A DNA stretch of 64,000 nt from Natronogracilivirga saccharolytica (GTDB lineage: Bacteria; Bacteroidota; Rhodothermia; Balneolales; Natronogracilivirgulaceae), in NCBI RefSeq assembly GCF_017921895.1, contig NZ_JAFIDN010000009.1:62001-126000 (forward strand). The letters are read 5' to 3'. The first letter of the stretch is position 1; each line of letters begins with the position of its first letter. A model generated the notes under the pieces. It ran no database searches and was not told the DNA's origin. It saw only the letters and a program-made list of their open reading frames with translations. Position numbers and translations under genes: made by a program. Positions 8,709 through 17,647 of the stretch are shown piece after piece.

Positions 8709-10634
8709 ATGTCGAACAGTAAACCGACTTATCGCAACCCCTGGGCGTGGATTCCCACGCTTTATTTCACGCAGGGGATACCTTATGTCATTGTAATGTT
8801 TGTCACCGTGGTGATGTATAACCGCCTCGGTGTGTCCAATACCGAAATCGCACTTTATACCAGCTGGCTATATCTGCCATGGGTTATCAAGCCGCTGTGG
8901 AGTCCGTTCGTAGATCTCATCAAAACCAAACGATGGTGGATTATAACCATGCAGCTGGTGATTGGTGTGGCTATGGCCGGTGTCGCTTTTTCAACACCAC
9001 TGCCCGGTTTTTTGCAAATGACACTCGCCTTTTTCTGGCTGATGGCTTTCAGCTCGGCAACCCATGATATCGCAGCCGACGGGTTGTACATGCTCGGACT
9101 TAGCAAACACGAACAGGCATGGTTTGTCGGTGTTCGAAGTACCTTCTACCGCATTGCCATGATGACCGGCCAGGGTGGACTTGTTATTGTAGCCGGCTTT
9201 ATTGAAAGTGTGACCGGGCTGGATGATGTCGATGTCCGTGCCTACTCCGCACCGGATAGGGAAATTACCGAGATTATGCATCCGCAGGATATGCAGGTCG
9301 AACGTGAACCGGGTGAACTGCGTCTGGTGGCAACTCCCACAGAGCTGGAAATCAGCACCGAAGGCAGAAAACGTGCGGAGGTCGATTCCATAATTGCATT
9401 TGCACAGCAATGGAACCTGGATCAGGGGTTCAATCCGGCACTTGAAGAGGATCTTGCCGAGGAAGAAGCCGAAGAAAAAGAGGACCCCGGGTGGTTGCGT
9501 CGTAATATCCTGCACCCATTTGAAGGATTCATCCAGGATACCTTCGGTCCGGCTGAGGATGTAGAGCTGGACACCGAATACACCGGCAACATAGGAGTTG
9601 TTTACTTTCACTTGTCCGACAAGCCCGAACCCGGTGAAGAAGTAGTGATGAATTTCGGGCGGGTACGCGGTGATAACAGTATCTCACTTGAGGAGGGCAG
9701 TTATTTCCGCTTTACAGAAGACAACTGGGATGTGCCCGGAATGGCGGTGATTCGAATCGATGAACAGCTCGATTTTGCCAGTTCTGCCGAGTTTCAGGTG
9801 CGATCGGGCAACATTCCGCTTGCCTGGTCTATCACCTTCTTCTTTCTGGCAGGACTGTTTGTGGTACTTTTTGTATATCACCGGTTCATGCTTCCTCATC
9901 CGACGGTGGATAAGCCTGCCACACGGGAACCCGGTCAGACTATCCTTGGTGAATTTCTCAAAACATTTGCCCTGTTCTTTAAAAAGGAGAAGATCGGAGC
10001 CATTCTGGCCTTCCTGCTGCTCTACCGGTTTGCAGAAGCACAAATTGTGCGACTGGCGTCACCATTCCTCCTGGATGCTCAGGAAATCGGGGGACTTGCG
10101 CTTACCACCGGTCAGGTCGGTATTGCGTATGGTACCGTAGGTCTTGCTGCGCTCACTGTTGGCGGGATCCTCGGGGGGATCATGGCAGCGCGTCACGGAC
10201 TCAAGTTCTGGCTGTGGCCGATGGTGTTTGCCATGAATATACCCAATCTCGTCTATATCTACTTATCACAATCCCTGCCCGACAGTTTTGTCGTGATCAG
10301 TGCTTCCATTGCCCTGGAACAGTTTGGCTACGGATTCGGATTCACCGCGTACATGCTGTTCATGATTTATGTGTCAGAGGGTGAACATAAAACTTCTCAC
10401 TTTGCCATAACCACAGGCTTCATGGCACTTGGAATGATGATTCCGGGTATGTTCAGCGGATGGATACAGGAACTGGTCGGCTATCCCAATTTCTTTATCT
10501 GGGTCATGATTGCCACCATTCCGGCCTTTATTGCCACTTATCTGATTCCGCTTGACAAGGATTTTGGAAAGAAGGATAATAATCACGGCGAAGAACCCGG
10601 AGACGGAGGCGGTGGAAAAGAGTCGGAATCCTGA
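8709..10634 (+). CDS. ampG: AmpG-like MFS muropeptide permease with large periplasmic insert
   Basis: A 641-residue inner-membrane transporter of the major facilitator type. The first five helices resemble AmpG: NPWAWIPTLYFTQGIPY, YLPWVIKPLWSPFVD, SSATHDIAADGLYM and FVGVRSTFYRIAMM. AmpG carries anhydro-muropeptides or GlcNAc-anhydroMurNAc into the cytoplasm for recycling. About 200 residues (168-368) are inserted between helices 5 and 6. By MFS topology this loop faces the periplasm; it has an acidic stretch and a beta-rich part (NIGVVYFHLSDKPEPGEE). Helices 6-12 follow. The C-terminus is acidic and Gly-rich. The neighbouring NamZ, NagZ and amidase genes support a role in glycan import. Confidence 0.82.
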   Translation: MSNSKPTYRNPWAWIPTLYFTQGIPYVIVMFVTVVMYNRLGVSNTEIALYTSWLYLPWVIKPLWSPFVDLIKTKRWWIITMQLVIGVAMAGVAFSTPLPGFLQMTLAFFWLMAFSSATHDIAADGLYMLGLSKHEQAWFVGVRSTFYRIAMMTGQGGLVIVAGFIESVTGLDDVDVRAYSAPDREITEIMHPQDMQVEREPGELRLVATPTELEISTEGRKRAEVDSIIAFAQQWNLDQGFNPALEEDLAEEEAEEKEDPGWLRRNILHPFEGFIQDTFGPAEDVELDTEYTGNIGVVYFHLSDKPEPGEEVVMNFGRVRGDNSISLEEGSYFRFTEDNWDVPGMAVIRIDEQLDFASSAEFQVRSGNIPLAWSITFFFLAGLFVVLFVYHRFMLPHPTVDKPATREPGQTILGEFLKTFALFFKKEKIGAILAFLLLYRFAEAQIVRLASPFLLDAQEIGGLALTTGQVGIAYGTVGLAALTVGGILGGIMAARHGLKFWLWPMVFAMNIPNLVYIYLSQSLPDSFVVISASIALEQFGYGFGFTAYMLFMIYVSEGEHKTSHFAITTGFMALGMMIPGMFSGWIQELVGYPNFFIWVMIATIPAFIATYLIPLDKDFGKKDNNHGEEPGDGGGGKESES

Positions 10635-10724
10635 CCTGACAACCCGGCCGGTCCGCCGGCCGGATACGGGGATACAGGGCATACTTCCGTTAAAGTAAAG
10701 CTTCTCCTGATTTCAGCTGACACT

Positions 10725-10764
10725 GCAAACAGCCGTCCGGATTAAAAACCGGTCGGCTGTTTGC
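10725..10764. terminator. Strong hairpin between convergent genes
   Basis: A 16-base stem with one mismatch (10725-10740 with 10749-10764) and loop ATTAAAAA. No T-run follows on either strand, so it may end transcription inefficiently or protect 3' ends. It lies 90 bases after the ampG-like stop. Confidence 0.5.
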
Positions 10765-10861
10765 GTTATGGCTCCTGGCTGATAATGGGTACTGCGGTTC
10801 ACCGGGGTCACAAGAAACTGGGCGCTCAGAGGAAGGGCTCAGGAAACCGGTTCAGAAAAGC

Positions 10862-10898
10862 AAAAAAAGGCGCCTGGAATTAATCCCGGGCGCCTTTT
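10862..10898. terminator. Bidirectional Rho-independent terminator
   Basis: AAAAGGCGCC and GGCGCCTTTT arms flank a short A/T loop with A-run before and T-run after, so it can work on both strands. It serves the convergent ampG-like (+) and NamZ-like (-) genes. In the 343-base gap 10635-10977 I see only this and the hairpin at 10725. Confidence 0.75.
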
Positions 10899-10977
10899 CA
10901 GTCTGTACAATATAACTGCAGCCTGAAAGTCTGCAATGCAAGATCAGTCAGACAGCTGTTTGGAAAAGGGTGAGGTG

Positions 10978-12243
10978 TTACTGGTACAGCCAGTATTGGC
11001 GAGACAACTCACGAAACGACTCAACATCTTTATTCAGGAAGTCGTGCAGGTCTTCATAGCGCATATTTTCCATAAAACGCTCACGGACTTTAGAGGTTCC
11101 GGCAACCCGGTCAAACATTCTGATTCTGTCATCCGTAGCCATCTCAAAGGGGTTTTTATCCGGGTAGAGTTCATTATGCACTTCAAGAAAGCGGAAACCC
11201 AGTGATGTCAGATCCAGCTCGGTGTAATCTGTGATATGAATCTGGACCCCGGTCAGCCGCTTTCCTTCATCCCTTCCGTAGAAAGCAGGCCAGGAGACCG
11301 GACGAAATATCACTCCCGGGAGTTCCAGCTTGTTCAGTTCGGCAGCCAATTTGTCCGGGTCGATCCATTCGGCTCCGAACACTTCAAAAGGCAGGGTATA
11401 ACCGACACCCTCGGAGAGTATCTGAAGCTCACCAAACATACCGGTAGCCACATAAAAAATGGGTGATCTGGCATGGGGGATGTGCGGCGAAGTAGGTACC
11501 CAGTGCAGTCCGGTATCCTCAAATGTCATGCTGCGCTCCCAGTTTTCCATGGGTACAACTTCAAGGTCTGTCTGTATCCCATTCTCAAGCATCTGCTCGC
11601 CATTGAGCATTTGGGCAAGTTCGGCAACGGTGAGACCATGAACGTAAGGGATCGGATACTGGCTCACAAAAGAGAAATATCCCTCCTCAGCAAGATTGCC
11701 TTCAATACGGTTTCCTCCAAGGGGATTGGGACGGTCAAGCACAACAACCTCAATGCCCTGCTCGGCGGCAGCTTCCATTACCAGTCCCATGGTACTGATA
11801 TAGGTGTAAGAGCGCACGCCGATATCCTGGATATCGTAAACCAGGACGTCAATATTCTGCAGCATATCCTCACCGGGCTTGCGTGTGGGCCCGTAAAGAG
11901 AGTATACCGGAAGACCCGTCCGTTCATCAGTATAGCTTTCAACATACTCCCCGGCGTCATAGTCCCCCCGGACACCGTGCTCAGGTCCGAAAAGGGCAAC
12001 AAGATTCACCTGTTCGGCATCATGGAAAATATCCACAATAGAAAGCAAATTACCGTCCACACCCGTGGCATTGGTAATGAGTCCGACCCTTTTGTCTTGC
12101 AGTACATCAAAGTCACGATCAATCAGAACTTCAAGTCCGGTCTTTACGCGCATATCTTGTTCTTCACCATGTGTGTTTTCACATCCGGAAAGTGCAGAAA
12201 ATGCAAGCAAACCGGACAAAATGATTATTGCTAACGATTTCAT
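10978..12243 (-). CDS. namZ: NamZ-type (DUF1343, GH171) exo-N-acetylmuramidase lipoprotein A
   Basis: A 421-residue lipoprotein; the lipobox is LSGC with Cys21. The DUF1343 fold is clear: KRVGLITNATG, then LVALFGPEHGVRGD with the conserved Glu88 of the PEHG motif, YSLYGPTRKP, and DIQDIGVRSYTYISTMG. Family members characterised as NamZ remove MurNAc from the non-reducing end of peptide-free peptidoglycan chains. This copy would work in the periplasm or on the outer membrane. Transcription comes from the long intergenic region at 12244-12696, which it shares with the divergent glycosyltransferase gene. Two more paralogues lie at 16291 and 22645. Confidence 0.85.
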   Translation of the reverse strand: MKSLAIIILSGLLAFSALSGCENTHGEEQDMRVKTGLEVLIDRDFDVLQDKRVGLITNATGVDGNLLSIVDIFHDAEQVNLVALFGPEHGVRGDYDAGEYVESYTDERTGLPVYSLYGPTRKPGEDMLQNIDVLVYDIQDIGVRSYTYISTMGLVMEAAAEQGIEVVVLDRPNPLGGNRIEGNLAEEGYFSFVSQYPIPYVHGLTVAELAQMLNGEQMLENGIQTDLEVVPMENWERSMTFEDTGLHWVPTSPHIPHARSPIFYVATGMFGELQILSEGVGYTLPFEVFGAEWIDPDKLAAELNKLELPGVIFRPVSWPAFYGRDEGKRLTGVQIHITDYTELDLTSLGFRFLEVHNELYPDKNPFEMATDDRIRMFDRVAGTSKVRERFMENMRYEDLHDFLNKDVESFRELSRQYWLYQ

Positions 12244-12402
12244 GTGTTTATAGTTTTTTGATTTTTAGGTCACAGGAACCGAAGGTCACGAAGTGAAATG
12301 ACATACCCGTATGTATTCCAGCCCCTGTGTGTGTCCGGGCGCCGGCCCGGTCATGGCTATTCACCTGTTTTGGTTTTGGATTACATCATTGATTAATAAT
12401 GC

Positions 12403-12429
12403 CACATGATGACATATGCCCATCATGTG
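12403..12429. promoter_or_regulatory. Perfect inverted repeat, operator candidate
   Basis: CACATGATG (12403-12411) and CATCATGTG (12421-12429) are perfect 9-base arms around a 9-base spacer. The size and symmetry fit a dimeric repressor site (LacI, GntR or similar). It lies 5 bases from the CAGGGACA motif at 12434. Confidence 0.55.
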
Positions 12430-12433
12430 TATG

Positions 12434-12441
12434 TGTCCCTG
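12434..12441 (-). promoter_or_regulatory. Shared upstream motif CAGGGACA (minus strand)
   Basis: Seen on the plus strand as TGTCCCTG. It reads in sense for the minus-strand namZ-like gene, 190 bases before its ATG, and is preceded in that direction by an A-run. Confidence 0.45.
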
Positions 12442-12696
12442 TTTTTTAGGTTAAAGTCACAATCTACGGATCAATTTTGAAAAATCATTTAATTTCGCCT
12501 GAAAATTTTCATAAACTTGCCATCTGATTCCGGTATTCTGACGGCGGGACGCAACGCACCAAAAACCTGACCGATGCTTTTGGCTTTCAGATTGTGATTG
12601 CGTAAATTTCCTACGCATAATATTACCAATACCGGCCGTTAAACCGGCCCGGATTGTTACAGGGATCAGATTCACTATTACCAAACCAAAACTTGT

Positions 12697-14166
12697 ATGT
12701 CAAATAATGTGACGTGTTTTCTTCCAAATCATGGCGGGAAACATACCGAAAAAACCATAGACGCTCTCCTTGCATCCGACAAAATCACCGAAATCGTATT
12801 GCTTGGTGATCAGCCCTCAGGTATTTCAAAAGAGAGGACAACAGATCTTCAGGTAGATGCACTCAAGAGCAGCAAGGCTTTTCGAGCCATATCAGAACAT
12901 GCTCAAAGTGATTACATCCTGTATCTGCTTACAGACACGCTGATCGATCCCGGACAGTTCTGCATTGACCGGATGGTTCAGGTGGCGGATGATACCGGGG
13001 CCGGAATCGTCTACTCCGATTACCGGGAAATTGAAGGCGACAAGACCACTGCGCATCCGGTTACCGACTACCAGTTCGGAAGCGTAAGAGATGATTTTGA
13101 TTTCGGTCCGCTTGTGTTGATCCGTTCCAAAGCACTCAGCGAAGCCGTTGCATCTTTTGAAAAGGATTTTTCTTTTGCCGGCTGGTATGATACACGCCTG
13201 CGCATATCACAAAATTACGAACTGTCTCGTATTTCCGAGTTTCTGTACAATACGGTGGCCACCGACACCCGCAAATCGGGCGAAAAAATGTTCGATTATG
13301 TCGATCCCAAAAACCGGGATGTCCAGATTGAAATGGAGGAGGCCTTTACAAGTCACCTCAAAGCCATCGGAGCCTATCTCAAGCCTGAATTTAAGGATGT
13401 CAGGGAGGAAGACAGACAATGGCCGGTCGAAGCATCGGTTGTCATCCCGGTCATGAACCGCGCACGTACCATTCGTGATGCCGTTGAATCGGTGCTTAAG
13501 CAGCAGACCGATTATGAGTTCAATCTGATAGTCGTGGACAATTACTCCACAGACGGTACCACCGAAATCCTTGAGGAGATTGCAGCAAAGGACAAGCGCC
13601 TGAAGCATATCATCCCTCAGCGAAAGGATCTGGGCATTGGCGGATGCTGGAACGAGGCCGTTCACAGCGAGTATTGCGGCAAGTATGCCATCCAGCTCGA
13701 CAGTGACGATATCTACAAAGATGAAACCACCATCACCCGTATTCTCGAAGTCTTCCATAAAGAAAAATGCGCCATGGTCGTCGGAAGCTACCAGATGACC
13801 GACATCGATCTGAATGAAATTCCGCCGGGTATTGTGGATCACCGTGAGTGGACTCCCGAAAACGGGCGCAACAACGCTATCAGAATCAACGGACTCGGAG
13901 CTCCGCGGGCGTTTTATACCCCCGTTCTGCGGCAAATCAAGATTCCGAATGTCAGTTACGGCGAAGATTACGCCGTGGGACTTGCCATCTCAAGAACCTA
14001 TCAGATCGGCCGGATTTACGATCCGATCTACTGCGTACGCCGGTGGGATGACAATACCGACGCCTCGCTTGACATCCCCAGGCAAAATGCACACAACGCA
14101 TACAAGGACAAGGTCCGGACATTCGAATTGAAAGCGCGTCAGCAAAAGAATGCGCAAAACGTCTGA
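12697..14166 (+). CDS. Family 2 glycosyltransferase with extra N-terminal domain
   Basis: A 489-residue soluble protein. Residues about 245-460 are a GT2 (GT-A fold) domain: [36 protein letters not shown] and the metal-binding QLDSDD (Asp335-Asp338). Residues 1-235 resemble a second, degenerate GT-A-like domain ([27 protein letters not shown]). There is no signal peptide and no membrane helix, so it acts in the cytoplasm. It is followed 14 bases later by a DUF4922 protein, an arrangement that suggests one pathway. The sugar donor and acceptor cannot be read from sequence. CAGGGATCA, close to the shared motif of this locus, lies 28 bases before the ATG. Confidence 0.8.
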   Translation: MSNNVTCFLPNHGGKHTEKTIDALLASDKITEIVLLGDQPSGISKERTTDLQVDALKSSKAFRAISEHAQSDYILYLLTDTLIDPGQFCIDRMVQVADDTGAGIVYSDYREIEGDKTTAHPVTDYQFGSVRDDFDFGPLVLIRSKALSEAVASFEKDFSFAGWYDTRLRISQNYELSRISEFLYNTVATDTRKSGEKMFDYVDPKNRDVQIEMEEAFTSHLKAIGAYLKPEFKDVREEDRQWPVEASVVIPVMNRARTIRDAVESVLKQQTDYEFNLIVVDNYSTDGTTEILEEIAAKDKRLKHIIPQRKDLGIGGCWNEAVHSEYCGKYAIQLDSDDIYKDETTITRILEVFHKEKCAMVVGSYQMTDIDLNEIPPGIVDHREWTPENGRNNAIRINGLGAPRAFYTPVLRQIKIPNVSYGEDYAVGLAISRTYQIGRIYDPIYCVRRWDDNTDASLDIPRQNAHNAYKDKVRTFELKARQQKNAQNV

Positions 14167-14180
14167 AACCGGAGGAAAAG

Positions 14181-15272
14181 ATGAGCAGCAATGACAGTAA
14201 ACCGGCCAGCACAGACGCACCGGCCGGTCAGGCGGTGCCGTCCGGCCGCACACTGAGCAAGTCTGAAATGTCGGAGTTTCTTGATAACCGTGCATCCGGT
14301 GTCCCCGATAATCCCGCAGACCAGGCCAGGCTTCTGCTGCGCCATCAGCGCCGGAACTGGCCGATGCTGGCCAAAGGTGCTGAAAGTCTGGACTCTGTGC
14401 AGGTGCGCGAATTTGCGTTCGACGGATTCGGAATGAAAGTGCAGTTCAATCCCGGCCGCATCGTATCCAGTTCGGCCAAAGTTGACAAAAAATCGATCAA
14501 AGAGCGCAAATGCTTTTTGTGTCAGAAAAACCTGCCGCCTGAGCAGAAGGGGTTGATGCACGGCGATTACATGATCCTTGGAAATCCCTTTCCGATTTTC
14601 AACGAGCATTTTACCATCCCCCACATCCAGCATATTCCGCAGCTGATCAAAGATGCTTTTGATCCCATGCTCAGGCTGACCGAAGCTCTGGGAGACTACT
14701 ACACACTGTTCTATAACGGTCCCCGATGCGGAGCATCGGCCCCGGATCATTTGCATTTCCAGGGTGGCGAATACGGTTTCATGCCCATCGACAGCACCTG
14801 GCAAGAGCTGGCTGCACAGCACGGCCGGTGGGTGGTCGATGAAGACCGTTTCCGGATGGCCTGTGTTGATGACGGTCTGCGCCGTTACCTGATCATGGAT
14901 TCTGACGACCGGAAGCAGCTTCTCACGTGGTTCAACCGGGTATATCAGGCTTTTGACTCCGTCTCACGGCAGGCCGGATCAGAGGCACTGGATGACGAGG
15001 AGCCGATGCTCAACATCCTCACCGCCCGCGAAAACAATCGCTGGAGAGTAATCGCGTTTTTAAGAAAGAAACACCGGCCCGGCCGTTACTTTGCCGAGGG
15101 CGACGAAAAAATGGTGTTCAGTCCCGCTTCTGTTGATTTCGGCGGGATGTGCATCACACCCGTCGAACGTGACTTTCAGCGGATTACCGCCGATGATCTC
15201 AAATCCATGTTCAATGAAGTCTCGGCGACCCCTGAAGTACTCGATCGCGTGACGGAAAACGCAGTGGGCTGA
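14181..15272 (+). CDS. DUF4922 protein, HIT/GalT-like nucleotidyltransferase or phosphorylase fold
   Basis: A 363-residue cytoplasmic protein. It has a CFLC zinc-type pair (Cys111, Cys114) followed by KNLPPEQ, then FPIFNEHFTI, and the motif CGASAPDHLHFQ with His190, His192 and Gln194. That HxHxQ triad and the CxxC knuckle match GalT/HIT-like enzymes (such as ATP adenylyltransferase or GDP-hexose phosphorylase), which act through a covalent nucleotidyl-His intermediate. The ribosome site GGAGG lies 7 bases before ATG, and the gene follows the glycosyltransferase by 14 bases. A sugar-1-phosphate or nucleotide-sugar substrate is likely. A role in recycling amino sugars from peptidoglycan is inference from neighbours. 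Confidence 0.75.
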   Translation: MSSNDSKPASTDAPAGQAVPSGRTLSKSEMSEFLDNRASGVPDNPADQARLLLRHQRRNWPMLAKGAESLDSVQVREFAFDGFGMKVQFNPGRIVSSSAKVDKKSIKERKCFLCQKNLPPEQKGLMHGDYMILGNPFPIFNEHFTIPHIQHIPQLIKDAFDPMLRLTEALGDYYTLFYNGPRCGASAPDHLHFQGGEYGFMPIDSTWQELAAQHGRWVVDEDRFRMACVDDGLRRYLIMDSDDRKQLLTWFNRVYQAFDSVSRQAGSEALDDEEPMLNILTARENNRWRVIAFLRKKHRPGRYFAEGDEKMVFSPASVDFGGMCITPVERDFQRITADDLKSMFNEVSATPEVLDRVTENAVG

Positions 15273-15398
15273 CGTAACGGCCTGACCCTGGTGAAATCCC
15301 TTTCTGCCAACGGCTTGACTCCGGATTGCCTGCGGTTTGACTCTTATGCATTCTCATTGCGACAAATATAATCCGTGCTGACACAACCTCTGACTATT

Positions 15399-16283
15399 AT
15401 GAAAAATTCAGCAATTGCAATATCCCTTTGGCTTGTCATGTTTATGACGCCGGTTATTTCACCGGTTCCGGTGACAGCTGTAAATACCCACGGCCCGGGC
15501 AATGATACCGTAGCCGACACCATTGAAACCTGGCTGGATGAGGGATTTGCCTACTGGAATCAGGTTGAAGATGTTCCGGCACTGATACGCTTTTATGCCG
15601 AACGGCAGCTGGGGATCGATTACGAAGGCGGCCTGCTGGATGCTCCGGAGCACGAAGAGCTGGTAGTGACTCTGGATGGATCCGACTGTGTGATCTATGT
15701 GGAAATGAGCCTGGCCATGACCATGACAACACTGCAATTGCAGAAATCCTATGATGCGTTCCGCGAAAACCTCACATTCATACGCTACAGGGATGGTGAA
15801 ATCGACGGGTACCCAAGCCGTCTGCATTATTTCAGCGACTGGCTTCTGACCAACGAGGAGAAAGGACTGGTTTCGGTCAAATTTCAGGAAGAAGATCTCC
15901 CCGTCATCGAGCCTCCGGACTTTATGTCACAAAACAGGGAGGATTACCGGCACATCGCCGATGATGACAGCCTCTACCGGGAAATAAGTCGGATGGAAAA
16001 AGCCCTCGCCGATTATTCCCTTCGGTACATTCCGGAAGATGAGATTCCAGGTTACGAAGACCGTTTTGAAACAGGAGACGTGCTTGCCTTTGTGACTACC
16101 ATTGACGGGCTCGATATAACCCACACCGGCCTTGTCAGGATGGATGGAGACCGTGCAGGATTTTATCATGCCAGCATGACCGGAGCTGTAATTGAAGATC
16201 CGAACACTATTTACGAATACACAAAGGGTCGGGATAATGTCAAAGGTATTGTAATAGCCCGGCTTCGTTCTCCTCAAATGTAG
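15399..16283 (+). CDS. DUF1460 NlpC/P60-like amidase, exported
   Basis: A 294-residue protein. I chose ATG 15399 (MKNSAIAISLWLV) rather than 15375 because it begins a standard signal peptide. DUF1460 proteins are NlpC/P60-fold cysteine amidases that act on muropeptides. Visible here are the likely nucleophile Cys97 in GSDCVIYVEM and the likely His242 in DITHTGLVRMDG. Release of the stem peptide from MurNAc is the expected reaction. It heads a compact group with a cytoplasmic NamZ paralogue (7-base gap), NagZ and a beta-lactamase-like lipoprotein, so amidase and glycosidases are probably co-expressed. Confidence 0.8.
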   Translation: MKNSAIAISLWLVMFMTPVISPVPVTAVNTHGPGNDTVADTIETWLDEGFAYWNQVEDVPALIRFYAERQLGIDYEGGLLDAPEHEELVVTLDGSDCVIYVEMSLAMTMTTLQLQKSYDAFRENLTFIRYRDGEIDGYPSRLHYFSDWLLTNEEKGLVSVKFQEEDLPVIEPPDFMSQNREDYRHIADDDSLYREISRMEKALADYSLRYIPEDEIPGYEDRFETGDVLAFVTTIDGLDITHTGLVRMDGDRAGFYHASMTGAVIEDPNTIYEYTKGRDNVKGIVIARLRSPQM

Positions 16284-16290
16284 GTAACGC

Positions 16291-17571
16291 ATGTCTGAAC
16301 ATCAGTCCTCCCGAATACCTTATAAAGCATTAAGCAGCATCCGGTTCGGGGTTGATACAGCAATAAGCAACCTGTCAGGTGACCCCGGCGGAATATCAGA
16401 AGGCTCGTGGGGTATGGTGACCAATGACGCTGCACGTTCCGCATACGACAAGGATCTGCTCTCCCGCAGCGCACTGATAAAAGCGGGTGTCAGAATAACG
16501 CAGCTCTTCGCCCCGGAACACGGAATATCACGGTTTGGTGCCGACGGCAAACCAGTTGATGATGACACCGATCCGCAGACAGGCCTGCCTGTCTGCAGTC
16601 TGTATGGCAACAGAATGCGTCCGCCCGCCGGCATGCTCGAGCAGCTCGACGGTGTGCTGTTTGATATCCCCGATATAGGCAGCCGGTTTTATACCTACAT
16701 CTGGACCCTCTCGCACGTAATGGAAGCCTGCGCCGCTGCCGGTAAGCCTCTTGTTGTTCTTGACCGGATCAATCCGATTGGCGGAGAGATTGCTTCTGCC
16801 GAGGGCCCTTTGCTCGATACCCGCAATTGCAGCAGTTTCCTTGGCAGGGCTGCCATTCCTGTCCGACACAGTCTGACGGCCGGTGAATTTGCTCAGTGGC
16901 TGAATCATCACTGGAATCTGGATCTTGACCTTCGGATTATCAAAGCGGAGGGATGGCATCGCGGCATGCACTGGCCGGATACGCACCTTCCGTTTGTTCC
17001 CACATCACCTGCCATGCCTTCCTATGAATCAGCACTCTGCTATCCCGGAACCTGTCTGTTTGAAGCCACCAACCTGAGTGCGGGCCGGGGCACCGCGGTA
17101 CCATTCCGGTTCATCGGAGCCCCCTGGCTGGATCCGGACACTATCGTTGAAGCCGGAACCGGAAACGTTCGCGTGCTGAAAGCGGGCTCAAAACCATCCG
17201 GAACGCAAACCCTGACACTGCCGGGAGTTATGTTTCATACCGAAATAGCAGTTCCCGATGATCAGCCGTGGAAAGGTCAGTCATGCACCGGGATACGTAT
17301 CGAGGTTGCCGACAAAAACTGCTTCCGGCCGGTACGGACCGGTCTGGCTTTGCTTGCTGCAATCCGGAATTATCATTCGGATACATTCGAATGGAAGACG
17401 TATCCGACCGCTGCTAATCCGGAAGGGGAAGATCATTTTGAGCGTCTCATCGGGGTCCGGGATATGCGTCCGGCACTTGAAGCCGATCCTGCCGCTTTCC
17501 TGGAGTCTCTTCCGGACCGCCTGCAAGCCGCAGGCTGGAAAGAGTCGGTTTCTCCGCTTTTGTTGTATTAA
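16291..17571 (+). CDS. NamZ-type (DUF1343) protein B, no signal peptide
   Basis: A 426-residue DUF1343 protein with no signal peptide or lipobox, so it is predicted to be cytoplasmic, unlike the copies at 10978 and 22645. It keeps the core motifs: GMVTNDAAR, QLFAPEHGIS with Glu76, CSLYGNRMRP, and DIPDIGSRFYTYIW. Between PEHG and SLYG it departs from the usual GVRGD loop (ISRFGADGKP). It begins 7 bases after the amidase and is followed by NagZ, so a cytoplasmic job on imported disaccharides together with NagZ is likely. Activity has not been shown for cytoplasmic versions that I know of. Confidence 0.82.
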   Translation: MSEHQSSRIPYKALSSIRFGVDTAISNLSGDPGGISEGSWGMVTNDAARSAYDKDLLSRSALIKAGVRITQLFAPEHGISRFGADGKPVDDDTDPQTGLPVCSLYGNRMRPPAGMLEQLDGVLFDIPDIGSRFYTYIWTLSHVMEACAAAGKPLVVLDRINPIGGEIASAEGPLLDTRNCSSFLGRAAIPVRHSLTAGEFAQWLNHHWNLDLDLRIIKAEGWHRGMHWPDTHLPFVPTSPAMPSYESALCYPGTCLFEATNLSAGRGTAVPFRFIGAPWLDPDTIVEAGTGNVRVLKAGSKPSGTQTLTLPGVMFHTEIAVPDDQPWKGQSCTGIRIEVADKNCFRPVRTGLALLAAIRNYHSDTFEWKTYPTAANPEGEDHFERLIGVRDMRPALEADPAAFLESLPDRLQAAGWKESVSPLLLY

Positions 17572-17647
17572 AACTTACCGCAGGTTACATTCCTGTGATG
17601 CCTGCCGGAAGTGTAACCGATACATATAACACCAAATTTTCAAACCC

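Larger units (their letters stand above)
12244..12696. other. Divergent regulatory region, no gene seen
   Basis: 453 bases between the divergent namZ-like and glycosyltransferase genes. It contains a 27-base palindrome (12403-12429), a CAGGGACA motif directed at namZ (12434-12441), and a CAGGGATCA variant directed at the glycosyltransferase (12660-12668). A 75-codon reading frame on the minus strand (12457-12684) has no ribosome site or recognisable product. Confidence 0.6.

Noticed and set aside
11473-12234. 253-codon plus-strand frame opposite the first namZ-like gene
   Set aside because: Mirror frame of a well-supported DUF1343 gene; composition typical of shadow frames.
12457-12684. Minus-strand 75-codon frame in the namZ/GT2 divergent gap
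   Set aside because: No ribosome site or signal, low complexity, and it overlaps likely control elements.
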